A DNA stretch of 64,000 nucleotides. It comes from Alphaproteobacteria bacterium. GTDB taxonomy: Bacteria > Pseudomonadota > Alphaproteobacteria > Micropepsales > Micropepsaceae. The notes beneath the pieces are model-generated. The model did no database searches. It saw only the letters and a list, made by a program, of their open reading frames with translations, and was not told the origin of the DNA. The position numbers and the translations under genes are program-made. The stretch is from assembly GCA_020852655.1 (NCBI GenBank), contig JADZAI010000086.1, forward strand, positions 33,186 to 97,185, in the 5' to 3' direction. Shown in pieces: positions 12,787 through 22,327 of the stretch. The first letter of the stretch is position 1; each line of letters starts with the position of its first letter.

Positions 12787-14576
12787 CAGACCAGCGTCCT
12801 TCCCGCTTCGCTCACACCCGGCTGGTCGCCGGAGTCGCCCAGGATCATTTCATCATGCGCCGCGCCCGATGGGATCATCGGGAAGCAGTTCTCGGTCTTG
12901 TCGACGACACAGTCGAAGATGACGGGGCGGTTGACCGCGATCATCTCCTTGATCTTCGCATCCAGCTCCGACGGCTTCGTCGCGCGGAGGCCGACGGCGC
13001 CATAGGCTTCCGCCAACTTCACGAAGTCAGGCAGCGCCTCAGAATAGGAGTGCGAATAGCGGCCGCCATGCAGCAATTGCTGCCACTGGCGCACCATGCC
13101 CATATATTCGTTGTTCAGGATGAAGATCTTGACCGGCAGGCGGTACTGAACCGCGGTCGAGATTTCCTGCATCGTCATCTGAACGCTGGCCTCGCCGGCG
13201 ATGTCGATGACGAGCGCGTCGGGATGGGCGACCTGCACACCGACCGCCGCCGGCACGCCATAGCCCATCGTGCCGAGGCCGCCCGAGGTCATCCAGCGGT
13301 TCGGCTCGTCGAAGTGGAAATGCTGTGCGGCCCACATCTGGTGCTGGCCGACTTCCGTCGTGATGTAGGTCTTGCGGTCCCTAGTGAGCTGATAGAGCCG
13401 CTCCACCGCATATTGCGGCTTGATGACGTCGTCGGCCTGGCGATAGCTCAGGCTCTTGCGCGCCCGCCACTCGCCGATCTGGTCCCACCAGCCTTTCAGC
13501 GCGGCGAATTCCAGCTTCGTGCCCTTGGCCTTCAGGCCGGCGATCAGGTCGTTCATCACGATGCCTGCGTCGCCGACGATCGGCACGTCGACGCGCACCG
13601 TCTTGTTGATCGAGCTCGGGTCGATGTCGATGTGGATCTTCTTCGAGTGCGGCGCGAAAGCGTCCAGGCGCCCCGTCACGCGGTCGTCGAAGCGCGCGCC
13701 GATATTGATCATCAGGTCGCAGCGGTTCATCGCGAGATTGGCTTCGTAGGTGCCGTGCATGCCGCACATGCCGAGCCACTGCTTGTCCGAGGCTGGGAAA
13801 GCGCCGAGGCCCATCAACGTCGAGGTGATCGGGATGCCGGTCAGGCGCACGAGATCGCGCAGCGCACGGCTCGCCTCGGGCCCCGCATTGATGACGCCGC
13901 CGCCGGTATAGAACAGCGGCCGCTTCGCTTTCGCGATTAGCTCCAGCGCCTGCTCGACGCGCCGGGGGTCGCCCTTGGTCTGCGGATGATAGGTGCGGTG
14001 CTCGATATTCGCCGGACCTTGATATTGCGCCTTCTTGAACTGCACGTCCTTCGGGATGTCGATGACGACCGGCCCCGGCCGACCATGCGTCGCCACGTAG
14101 AAGGCCTCGTGGATGATGCGCGGCAGGTCCTCGACATTGCGGACGAGGTAGTTGTGCTTGGTGCACGGCCGCGTGATGCCCACCGTGTCGCATTCCTGGA
14201 AGGCGTCGCTGCCGATCAGATGCGTCGGCACCTGGCCGGTGAAGCAGACGAGCGGGATCGAATCCATCAGCGCGTCGGTCAGCCCGGTGACCGCGTTGGT
14301 CGCGCCCGGACCCGAGGTCACCAGCAGCACGCCCGGCTTGCCGGTCGAGCGGGCATAGCCCTCGGCAGCATGGGCAGCGCCCTGTTCGTGGCGCACCAGC
14401 ACATGCTCGACCGAGTTCTGCTGGAAGATCGCGTCATAGATCGGCAGGACCGCGCCGCCCGGATAGCCGAAGATATGCGTGACGCCCTGGTCGCGCAGCG
14501 CCCGCACTACGATCTCCGCCCCGGTCAGTTCTTCGGGCTCGGTGTCTGCGGTGATGGTCTTGTCGATCGCGTTCAT
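12786..14576 (-). CDS. ilvB: acetolactate synthase large subunit
   Basis: MNAIDKTITADTEPEELTGAEIVVRALRDQGVTHIFGYPGGAVLPIYDAI; start moved from ORF start 14627 because that ATG overlaps a terminator hairpin. Confidence 0.96.
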   Translation of the reverse strand: MNAIDKTITADTEPEELTGAEIVVRALRDQGVTHIFGYPGGAVLPIYDAIFQQNSVEHVLVRHEQGAAHAAEGYARSTGKPGVLLVTSGPGATNAVTGLTDALMDSIPLVCFTGQVPTHLIGSDAFQECDTVGITRPCTKHNYLVRNVEDLPRIIHEAFYVATHGRPGPVVIDIPKDVQFKKAQYQGPANIEHRTYHPQTKGDPRRVEQALELIAKAKRPLFYTGGGVINAGPEASRALRDLVRLTGIPITSTLMGLGAFPASDKQWLGMCGMHGTYEANLAMNRCDLMINIGARFDDRVTGRLDAFAPHSKKIHIDIDPSSINKTVRVDVPIVGDAGIVMNDLIAGLKAKGTKLEFAALKGWWDQIGEWRARKSLSYRQADDVIKPQYAVERLYQLTRDRKTYITTEVGQHQMWAAQHFHFDEPNRWMTSGGLGTMGYGVPAAVGVQVAHPDALVIDIAGEASVQMTMQEISTAVQYRLPVKIFILNNEYMGMVRQWQQLLHGGRYSHSYSEALPDFVKLAEAYGAVGLRATKPSELDAKIKEMIAVNRPVIFDCVVDKTENCFPMIPSGAAHDEMILGDSGDQPGVSEAGRTLV

Positions 14577-14600
14577 GACTGTCTCGTCGTTTCGGGCAAC

Positions 14601-14622
14601 AAAAAAGGCCCGCCAGGGCCTT
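14601..14622 (-). terminator. intrinsic terminator in the ilvB leader (attenuator)
   Basis: Minus strand AAGGCCC-TGGC-GGGCCTTTTTTG: 7-bp stem, 4-nt loop, T-run, ending 24 nt before the ilvB ATG. Confidence 0.88.
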
Positions 14623-14649
14623 AGCATGCGCCGCCGTGTCGTGGTCCCC

Positions 14650-14703
14650 TCAGGACCTCGATCGCGCGGCGCTCCGAATAAGTACCAGCGAATTGTTGCG
14701 CAT
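14650..14703 (-). CDS. ilvB operon leader peptide MRNNSLVLIRSAARSRS*
   Basis: ATG with GGAAGGCA SD-like sequence; codons CTG GTA CTT ATT (Leu-Val-Leu-Ile), followed by alternative stem and the terminator. Confidence 0.82.
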   Translation of the reverse strand: MRNNSLVLIRSAARSRS

Positions 14704-14757
14704 TGCCTTCCGGCCTTGAAATTTCGTGTCGCGTTCTGAGCCTCGGGCGGTCCGCTG

Positions 14758-15261
14758 TCAAGCGGATTTTGCGAGGATCAGATTGTGGCGTACCAGGGCC
14801 GACAATACGAGAAGACAGGCCGCCGGCCACGCCAACCCGGCGAGACCGAGTTCGAGCACATCGAGCGGCACCTCGACGCCGCGGCGGCCAAGCGCCGCCG
14901 TCACCGCCAGCAGCAAGGCCGTGAGCGCGGCGAGGATCAGCCCGCCGATCCAGAAGCGCCACATCCACCACTGCCCGCGCAATGGCAGGCCCGGACTGAT
15001 GGCAAGGCCCAGCGGGGCACGGCCACTCTCCTCGTCGCGCGGCGCGCGGAAGCGCGGGATCAGCGCTTCGATCCACAGCGCCATCATCACAAGGATGAGC
15101 GCGTAGAGCGCATAGGCGTAATGCGTGACCTGAAGGGCCGGGACGAAACCCATTTCGCCATTGCCGAGGAAGACGAGCGCCATCGCCGTGACCGCGAGGG
15201 ACACGATGCTGGGGCCGGTGATGCTGCTGGAGTTAGCCTGATCCACGAATATTGTTACCAT
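14758..15261 (-). CDS. hypothetical polytopic membrane protein
   Basis: MVTIFVDQANSSSITGPSIVSLAVTAMALVFLGNGEMGFVPALQVTHYAYALYALILVMMALWI; several TM segments. Confidence 0.65.
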   Translation of the reverse strand: MVTIFVDQANSSSITGPSIVSLAVTAMALVFLGNGEMGFVPALQVTHYAYALYALILVMMALWIEALIPRFRAPRDEESGRAPLGLAISPGLPLRGQWWMWRFWIGGLILAALTALLLAVTAALGRRGVEVPLDVLELGLAGLAWPAACLLVLSALVRHNLILAKSA

Positions 15262-15320
15262 GAACCGTCGGCCGGGCGCCCCCGCAATCCTATGTACGCC
15301 GACGGAGGACAGTCGCGGAA

Positions 15321-16124
15321 ATGGCGGTAGGCACATTCTTCAGGAGACTGTTCGGAGGAACGAAGGAAGCGGCGCCTCCGCCTGCTCCCACCCGAGACAC
15401 CACGGAAGACGCTCTTGCGGAAAGCCGACGCAACGCCGGCCTGTATGACCGCAAGGCCGACCCGCTCGACTGGGCGAACGCACAGCAAATCCTCGCAAAC
15501 AACATCTGTTCGGTCGCGGCTGGCCAGCCGCCGGTCCGCGCGATCGGCTTGTACGAAGAGGCGATCGGCATTCTGGGGAACGCCATCGCTGCCGCCGGTC
15601 CCGGTGCCGTAGCGACCTTCCGCGCTTCCATGACTCGCCTGCGCGGCGAATGTGCTTGGCGTTGTGCGCAGCATTTGACGGGCGATCGCCGCGGACGGCT
15701 CCTGGCGGACGGCGCCAACTGGCTGGGAGACGCGATCACGCTCTCGCCGCCGGCAGCCAATCGCCAGATCTGGGTGGACGCGCAGCTTTTCCGCGGCGCC
15801 TGCTTGCAGGATCTGGCCCGTCTCAAGGGCGACGGAGAGCAAAGCCTCGCATGGCTGGATGAGGCGGCCGCGTGCTTCGATGAAATCGCCGACCGTGGCA
15901 CCGAAGACGGCGAGCCCCACCCCATCGGCGCGTTCAACGCCTATGTCGTTCGCGAACAGCGCGCCCGGGCGACCCAAGGGATCGAGGCACGGCCGCATCT
16001 GCTCGAGGCCCGGCGGCGGCTGCTACAGGCGATGGAGGCTCCGACCTTCGCGTCGAACGCTGCGTATAATCAGCAGCAGCTCGCGGAGATCGATACGGCG
16101 CTAAGGGCCCTCGAGCACGGCTAG
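15321..16124 (+). CDS. hypothetical TPR-like alpha-helical protein
   Basis: 267 aa; ADPLDWANAQQILANNICSVAAG..., repeated helical segments; convergent overlap with miaA. Confidence 0.6.
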   Translation: MAVGTFFRRLFGGTKEAAPPPAPTRDTTEDALAESRRNAGLYDRKADPLDWANAQQILANNICSVAAGQPPVRAIGLYEEAIGILGNAIAAAGPGAVATFRASMTRLRGECAWRCAQHLTGDRRGRLLADGANWLGDAITLSPPAANRQIWVDAQLFRGACLQDLARLKGDGEQSLAWLDEAAACFDEIADRGTEDGEPHPIGAFNAYVVREQRARATQGIEARPHLLEARRRLLQAMEAPTFASNAAYNQQQLAEIDTALRALEHG

Positions 16125-17072
16125 GATCGCGTCGCGCATGGCCGTGACGCCGCGTTCCGGATCGAGGCGCGCCCAGTCCGGCGTCTGATGCCGGAACCAG
16201 GTGCCTTGTCGCTTCGCGTAGCGCCGGCTTTGTTGCTTGGCCTCGGCGACGGCGGCTTCCAGAAAAATCTCCCTGCCCAGCGCGCGCCTGAGCTGCGGCA
16301 GGCCCAGCGCCTTGGTCGCAGGCAGATCCTCGCTCGGGTTCAGTGCCCAGAAGGCCCGCGCTTCTTCGAGCGCACCGGCAGCCATCATCGTATCGAAGCG
16401 CGCGTCGATACGTTCATTCAGCACCGGCCGGTCCATCTCCATCACGAAGCCGGCCATGCGTTCGGCGCCGAGCAGAGGACGCTGATCCGCCTTCCAGGCC
16501 GTCAGCCCGCGGCCGGATTTGGTCACGACCTCCCATGCCCGCAGCACGCGCTGGGTATCTCCGGGCGCGAGATCGGCCGAGGCGGGATCGAGACGAACGA
16601 GTTCGTCATGGAAGCCCGTCACCCCCAGCATGGCTCGGCGGGCGCGAGCCGCGGAGCGGATGTCAGGATCGCTCTTCGGCGCTTCGGCCAGCCCCTGGGT
16701 GAGCGCCTTGAAGTAGAGACCGGTGCCGCCGGTGACGATCGCGAGGCGGCCGGCGGCACGAAGCTCGGCGAGCACCCGCTGGGCCTCGGCGAGCCAAAGG
16801 GCAACCGAAAACGGTTCCAGCGCGCTGACGAAGCCGAACAGCCGGTGCTCGGACGCCGCCTCTTCTTCAAGGCTCGGACGCGCCGACAGCAGGCGAAGCT
16901 CGCGATAGACCTGCATCGAGTCGGCGTTGACGATCGCGCCGCCCGTCGCTCGCGCAACGGCAAGCGCGAGCGCCGATTTGCCGCTCGCCGTCGGCCCTGC
17001 AATAAGCACCGCATCGATCACAGCAATGGCCGCGTTCCCGTTATGAGCCTCTTCGCCGTCCTCGTCGGCCAT
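16101..17072 (-). CDS. miaA: tRNA dimethylallyltransferase
   Basis: VLIAGPTASGKSALALAVARATGGAIVNADSMQVYRELRLLSARPS. Confidence 0.96.
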   Translation of the reverse strand: MADEDGEEAHNGNAAIAVIDAVLIAGPTASGKSALALAVARATGGAIVNADSMQVYRELRLLSARPSLEEEAASEHRLFGFVSALEPFSVALWLAEAQRVLAELRAAGRLAIVTGGTGLYFKALTQGLAEAPKSDPDIRSAARARRAMLGVTGFHDELVRLDPASADLAPGDTQRVLRAWEVVTKSGRGLTAWKADQRPLLGAERMAGFVMEMDRPVLNERIDARFDTMMAAGALEEARAFWALNPSEDLPATKALGLPQLRRALGREIFLEAAVAEAKQQSRRYAKRQGTWFRHQTPDWARLDPERGVTAMRDAILAVLEGP

Positions 17073-17933
17073 CGCGACCTCGGCGGCGTGCCCCGAGCTT
17101 TAGCGGAAGCCGCGGCGGAGATCACACATACCAAGCCCGACTGGCTGGCCGAAGGGCTGGCGGTCGAATTCCCCTCGATCGAAAGCGATCCCGCGGCCCT
17201 TGAGCTGGCATTGCGGGCGGCCATCGGCACGGCTCCGGTCGACGTCGCCGTGCTGCCGGCGGAACGGCGGCGCAAGCGGCTGCTGATCGCCGACATGGAC
17301 TCCACCATCATCGGCTGCGAGTGCATCGACGAACTCGCCGACTTCGCCGGCGTGAAGCCCGAGGTCGCCGACATCACCGAACGCGCCATGCGCGGCGAAC
17401 TCGACTTTCCTTCCGCGCTGCGCCATCGCGTCGCGCTGCTGAAGGGGCTCGCCCTCAGCGCACTCCAGCGCACCTATGACGAACGCGTGCGCCTCAATGC
17501 CGGCGCGCGGGCACTGGTGCAGACGATGAATGCCGCCGGCGCCGTCACGGCACTGGTGTCGGGCGGCTTCACCTTTTTCAGCCGTCGGGTCGCCGCTGCC
17601 GCCGGCTTCGCCCTCAACCGCGCCAACGTCCTGCTCGAAGACGGCGGCGCACTCACCGGCACGGTCAGCGAACCCATCCTGGGGCGCGAAGCGAAACTCG
17701 CGATGCTGAACGAACTGAAGGCAGCGCATGGCATCGCGGATGCCGACACGTTGGCCGTCGGCGACGGCGCCAACGACCTGGCGATGATCCAGGCCTCAGG
17801 TCTCGGCGTGGCGTATCGGGCAAAACCCATCGTCGCCGCCGCGTCGCGGGCCCGCGTCGATCACGCCGACCTCACCGCCCTGCTCTACTTCCAGGGATAT
17901 CGGGAGCGCGAGATCGTCGATCACGGCGGATAG
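17043..17933 (+). CDS. serB: phosphoserine phosphatase
   Basis: RLLIADMDSTIIGCECIDELADFAG...VSGGFTFFSRRVA...VGDGANDLAMIQASGLGVAYRAKP; start at 17043 within longer ORF. Confidence 0.95.
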   Translation: MSLFAVLVGHRDLGGVPRALAEAAAEITHTKPDWLAEGLAVEFPSIESDPAALELALRAAIGTAPVDVAVLPAERRRKRLLIADMDSTIIGCECIDELADFAGVKPEVADITERAMRGELDFPSALRHRVALLKGLALSALQRTYDERVRLNAGARALVQTMNAAGAVTALVSGGFTFFSRRVAAAAGFALNRANVLLEDGGALTGTVSEPILGREAKLAMLNELKAAHGIADADTLAVGDGANDLAMIQASGLGVAYRAKPIVAAASRARVDHADLTALLYFQGYREREIVDHGG

Positions 17934-20689
17934 GCGAGAATGAGCACCCAATAGGGCGTGCCGTCGGCCGCAACAGCGCCCGCAAAGCCCATCGCGACGA
18001 CACCCGGGTCCACCAGATTCTGGGCGACGCTGGCCTGCTGACGCCACGTCTGGAACACCGCCTGCACAGACTTCTGGCGGCGGGCGTGGTTCTGCGTCGC
18101 GCGCGCATTGCCGTAGCCGGACTTGATCAGCAGGTTCAGGACGGCGCTTCCCGAGGGCGGCACATAGGCATTGGCAGTGGCATCGTTCTGGGCCAAGGCC
18201 AGCGCGACACGCACCAGATTGCGGTCGACCGTGACCGCGCGGACGCCCGCCGCCGTGCGGATGGCGCTCAGAGCCTGAAGCGCCTGATCGAGTTCATTGC
18301 CCGTCGTGGTCGCCGGAGGTGGCTCCGGGGCGGGCGGTTGCGGAACTGGTTGAGGTGCAGGCTGCGGGGGAGCTTGGGGCTCCGGCTCTGGCGTCGGCAC
18401 GGGCTCTGCCGGGATATCGGGCTTGGGCGCAGGCACCGGCACGCCGGGCCCAGCATCCGGATCGACCGGCGGCGGCTCGCTTTCGGAGGGTGGCGGGGCG
18501 GCCGGCTCAGCCGAAGGCTCCGGCACCGAGGGCGTCGGCACGGGAGGCTGCGGCGTCGGTGCAGGGGGTGGCGCCGGCTCCGGGTGCGGCACCGACGGTG
18601 CCGGTTGCGAAGGCGTCTCAGGCGGAGGGGACGCAGGTTCGGCCGACGGCACGGGCGACGCTGGCGTCCCGGTGGGCAGAGCCACAGGTTCGGTCGGCGG
18701 AGGCGCGGGCGTCTCCGGGACAGGAGACGCGTTCGGATCACCGGCCGCGACCTGAGGTTCATGACCGGCCGGCCACCACACAACGGCGCCGGCGGCAGCG
18801 ATCAGCAGCACCACGGCCGCTGCGGCATAGGCCCCCACACGAGAACGGCGGCTTGGCGGCTTGAGGGGCTGGGTTGCAGAAGCAACCGGCGGCGTCGGCG
18901 CAGACGCTACCCGCGGTGGCGTCTCGTCCGGCAGCTTCGTGCCGTCGGGCAGGAGGCGCGGCGGCGTGCTGCCGTCCAACGCGGTTTCCGCAGCGCGGGG
19001 CCTGATGTCCTCGACTGCAACGTCCGCGTCCGACGGCTCTCCGACTTGGCCATCGTCAGCGTCGCTTTGAACCGCGAGAGGCTCAGGGGCCGAGATGGAG
19101 TCCTCGGCCGGCACCTCGGTCAAGCCGGGCTGCGCCGCCGGCTCCGATGCCGCTTCGGCCAACTCTGCCGGCTGCACGATGGTTGCGTCGGCGGCGATCT
19201 CGGTCGCGTCGTCAGGCTCTGCGGCGGCCAACGCAAGACTGGTTCGTGTCGTCTCGCTGTCCGGTGCCGATGCAGCGGAAAGCGTGTCGTTGACGGGCAG
19301 GAGCTGGATGATCTCGTCCGTATCCGGGACGTGCTCGAACAGCCGCGCGACCTCGTCCATGTTACGCGGACGATCCTGCGGGTTGGGCTGAAGCAGGGCG
19401 TTCAGCGGCTCGCGCAGGACATTCGGAAACACATCGAGCGGAGGCACCGACCGGCGGTGTTCGCGTGCCGCGTCGATATCGCGGCCCATGTCGAGCGGCC
19501 GGCCGCGGACAAAAGCCGCCAGGAGCAACCCGAAACTATAGATATCGATCGCCGGCCCGAGACGCTCGCCGTCGAAGTCGAACTGCTCGGGCGCCGCATA
19601 GCTGAACTTGCCCGCGAAGGCGCCGCCAAGCGCATCCGAGTCGCCCATGCGCGCGATGCCGAAATCGATCAGCGTCGCCTCGCCGATCTCTCCGCCCGCG
19701 ACGATGACATTGTCGGGCGCAAGGTCGCGATGGACGATACCGCGCCGGTGCGCCGCCGACAGGCCTTGGGCGAGGCGCACCGCGAGCGTCCGCAACTGAG
19801 CCATGGTCGGCGCATTCTCGCGCCGCCAGTCGCGCAAAGTCGGGCCGGGGATGAATTCGGTGACGAGGTAGAACTGCTCGCTGTCGGCAATCCGCCCGAA
19901 CACCCGATACTGCACGACCGCCGGGTGCTTGAGCCGCAACAGGGCGTTGGCTTCGAGCTTCAGCAATTGGGCGAAGCGTTCGCTGGACGCGATGTCGGTG
20001 AGCAGAAGCTTCAGCGCGACGCGCTCATCCTCGTTGTGGATGTTGGCGGCTTCGTAGACCGCGCCGAAGCCGCCGGCGCCCAGGCGGCGCACGACCCTGT
20101 ACTGGCCGACCTCATCGCCCGGGCGCAAATCCCCTGCTCCGCCGATCCGGGCGGGCGTTCGGGGCAGCGAGCGCGCCGTCCCTTCGGTCGCGGTGGGCGT
20201 TCCGGCTGTCCGCGCCGCGAAACTCGCTGACGGATCGCTCGGCCGGTCATGAAGGATGATGGTGGAGCGCTCGAGATCGACATCCGTCGCCGCGGCCTGC
20301 GGAATGCGCTCGCGCAACTGGGCGATCAGCTCGGTCAGCGCATCGGCGTTCGCGCCGCCGTCCGGCCAGCCCCGAAGGTCGGCGCATCGCAATTGGCGAA
20401 AGCCCAGCGGCGGGCGGTCGATATCCTTCAGAACCGGCAGGAGCGAGCCCCGCTCCTGCGCCTCCTGCGCGACATCGCGCACCCAGTTGGAGGCGCGGGA
20501 GGCGGCCGACCAGACGGCGACGACGGCGCTTGCCTTCGCCAGTTCGGCGTCGACATCCACCGACATGGCGCGGCCGAGGCCCGGCGCAATGTCCCAGAAC
20601 ACCTCGAAACCTGCGCCGGTCAGGGCATCGGCGAGATGCCGGACCCAAGCGCGGTCCTCGGGTGCGAAGCTGATGAAGACCTGCGCCAC
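17921..20689 (-). CDS. TIR domain - Ser/Thr protein kinase - TM - Pro-rich - CAP/SCP-like domain fusion protein
   Basis: 922 aa: N-term MAQVFISFAPEDRAWVRHLADALTGAGFEVFWD (TIR); kinase GIVHRDLAPDNVIVAGGEIGEATLIDFGIARMG; TM VGAYAAAAVVLLIAAAGAVVWW; ~120 aa Pro/Glu-rich; C-term ALSAIRTAAGVRAVTVDRNLVRVALALAQNDATANAY...VQAVFQTWRQQASVAQNLVDPGVVAMGFAGAVAADGTPYWVLILA. Confidence 0.85.
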   Translation of the reverse strand: MAQVFISFAPEDRAWVRHLADALTGAGFEVFWDIAPGLGRAMSVDVDAELAKASAVVAVWSAASRASNWVRDVAQEAQERGSLLPVLKDIDRPPLGFRQLRCADLRGWPDGGANADALTELIAQLRERIPQAAATDVDLERSTIILHDRPSDPSASFAARTAGTPTATEGTARSLPRTPARIGGAGDLRPGDEVGQYRVVRRLGAGGFGAVYEAANIHNEDERVALKLLLTDIASSERFAQLLKLEANALLRLKHPAVVQYRVFGRIADSEQFYLVTEFIPGPTLRDWRRENAPTMAQLRTLAVRLAQGLSAAHRRGIVHRDLAPDNVIVAGGEIGEATLIDFGIARMGDSDALGGAFAGKFSYAAPEQFDFDGERLGPAIDIYSFGLLLAAFVRGRPLDMGRDIDAAREHRRSVPPLDVFPNVLREPLNALLQPNPQDRPRNMDEVARLFEHVPDTDEIIQLLPVNDTLSAASAPDSETTRTSLALAAAEPDDATEIAADATIVQPAELAEAASEPAAQPGLTEVPAEDSISAPEPLAVQSDADDGQVGEPSDADVAVEDIRPRAAETALDGSTPPRLLPDGTKLPDETPPRVASAPTPPVASATQPLKPPSRRSRVGAYAAAAVVLLIAAAGAVVWWPAGHEPQVAAGDPNASPVPETPAPPPTEPVALPTGTPASPVPSAEPASPPPETPSQPAPSVPHPEPAPPPAPTPQPPVPTPSVPEPSAEPAAPPPSESEPPPVDPDAGPGVPVPAPKPDIPAEPVPTPEPEPQAPPQPAPQPVPQPPAPEPPPATTTGNELDQALQALSAIRTAAGVRAVTVDRNLVRVALALAQNDATANAYVPPSGSAVLNLLIKSGYGNARATQNHARRQKSVQAVFQTWRQQASVAQNLVDPGVVAMGFAGAVAADGTPYWVLILAYPP

Positions 20690-20756
20690 TCGCTACGGCA
20701 TGCCGCCCCAATTCCCAGCCTTCGGTAGGAACCCGGCGCGCGGCGATGCGCAAGCC

Positions 20757-22235
20757 CTAATTGCCGAGGCGGATCGCCGCAAAGCTGAGATCGCCGCCGC
20801 GATTGAGCAGGAAGAGCACGACGCGGCCGTCGGCCTTGATCGCCTCGCCGACCTTGTCGGCGACCGCCTGGGGCGTCGAGACCTCCTGCTGCGCGACCTC
20901 AAGGATCACGTCGCCGACGCGGATGCGATTCTCGGCCGCCGCCGCCCCGGCCGGGCTGTCCTGGGCGATCTCGGTGATGACGACGCCCTGGACGTCGGTA
21001 CCGATCTTGAACCGCTCGCGCAGCGAGTCGCTCATCTCCGCGACCGTCATCCCGAGCGCGTCGATGTGGACCGAGCCCTGCTGCTCTGCGGGCTTGTCGG
21101 GCGTCTGCGGGCTCTCGCCGCCTGTGCTGCCACCGTCCGTCGCCGAACGCTCGAAGTCTTCGAGCCGGCCGAGCGTGATGGTGAGCGCCATCGACCGGCG
21201 ATCGCGCCACACCTCGATCGGGACCGCCTTGCCGATCTCCGATTCCGCGACCACCCGCGGCAGAGACCGGCTGTCCTTCACCTCGCGCCCGTCGAACGAC
21301 AGGATCACATCCTGCGGCTGAATGCCGGCCGCAGCAGCCGGACCGCCCGGCGTGGTTTCGGCGACCAGCGCACCGCGCGCCCGGTCGAGGCCGAGGCTTT
21401 CCGCCAGTTCCGGGGTGACGGTCTGGATGCGGACGCCGATCCAGCCCCGGCGCGTTTCCCCGAACTGGACGAGCTGGTCGACCGTGCGCTTCACGATCGA
21501 AGACGGAATCGCGAAGCCGATCCCGATCGAGCCGCCCGACGGCGAGATGATCGCCGAGTTCACGCCGATCACGTTGCCGTCCATGTCGAACAGCGGCCCG
21601 CCGGAGTTGCCGCGGTTGATGGCGGCGTCGGTCTGGATGAAATCGTCATAGGGCCCGGAGTCGATGACCCTGTTGCGGGCGGAAACGATGCCGGCCGTCA
21701 CCGTGCCGCCGAGGCCGAACGGATTGCCGATCGCCATGACCCAGTCACCCACCTTCAGCGCGCCGGAGTCGCCGAAATTGACATAGGGCAGCGGACCGCT
21801 TGCCTTCACGCGCAACACCGCAAGGTCGGTCTTGTCGTCTTTGCCGACGATCTCCGCCGGCAGGCTGCGCCCGTCGGGAAAATTGACCGTGACTTCGTCG
21901 GCGCCTTCGATGACGTGGTTGTTCGTGACGATGATGCCGCCGGCGTCGATCACGAAGCCCGATCCCAGCGAGGTGACCTGGCTCGAGCCTTCCTTCTGCT
22001 GCTGGTCGTAATAGTCCTTGAACATCTCCTCATAGGGAGAGCCGGGCGGAAACTGCGGCATCTGATCGAGGTCTTCGCGCTCGATCTTCTGGCTCGTCGA
22101 AATGTTCACGACCGCCGGCGACAGCCGCTCGGCCAGTTCGGAGAAGCTGTCGGGGGCCGGCTTGGCCGACGCGGCGGGGGCCGCACCGAGGATGAGGGCG
22201 AGCGCCAGGTTCCTTGCATGCCGCACTACAGACAA
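20757..22235 (-). CDS. degP: Do family serine endopeptidase (DegP/HtrA)
   Basis: Signal peptide, TNNHVIEGADEV, TDLAVLRV, GNSGGPLFDMDGNVIGVNSAI, PDZ regions. Confidence 0.95.
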   Translation of the reverse strand: MSVVRHARNLALALILGAAPAASAKPAPDSFSELAERLSPAVVNISTSQKIEREDLDQMPQFPPGSPYEEMFKDYYDQQQKEGSSQVTSLGSGFVIDAGGIIVTNNHVIEGADEVTVNFPDGRSLPAEIVGKDDKTDLAVLRVKASGPLPYVNFGDSGALKVGDWVMAIGNPFGLGGTVTAGIVSARNRVIDSGPYDDFIQTDAAINRGNSGGPLFDMDGNVIGVNSAIISPSGGSIGIGFAIPSSIVKRTVDQLVQFGETRRGWIGVRIQTVTPELAESLGLDRARGALVAETTPGGPAAAAGIQPQDVILSFDGREVKDSRSLPRVVAESEIGKAVPIEVWRDRRSMALTITLGRLEDFERSATDGGSTGGESPQTPDKPAEQQGSVHIDALGMTVAEMSDSLRERFKIGTDVQGVVITEIAQDSPAGAAAAENRIRVGDVILEVAQQEVSTPQAVADKVGEAIKADGRVVLFLLNRGGDLSFAAIRLGN

Positions 22236-22327
22236 GGCTAGACCTCCTTACGCCATCAAGCCGCGTTCGTACCGGAACACGGAATGATGATCACATTGGG
22301 GCAGACGATCCCAACGCTTCCAGCCGC

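Noticed and set aside
12786-14627. Longer ilvB start at 14627
   Set aside because: That ATG lies at the attenuator hairpin; MNAIDKT at 14576 after the terminator is more consistent.
18300-18760. Repetitive Pro-coding tract resembling a tandem repeat array
   Set aside because: In-frame Pro/Glu/Ala-rich linker of the TIR-kinase protein; irregular period, no spacers, so not a CRISPR array.
18086-20230. 714-aa plus-strand ORF rich in Arg/Gly opposite the TIR-kinase gene
   Set aside because: Composition-driven antisense ORF; the minus-strand frame carries TIR and kinase motifs.
20256-22241. 661-aa plus-strand ORF opposite degP
   Set aside because: Antisense shadow ORF, no domain pattern; degP frame is convincing.
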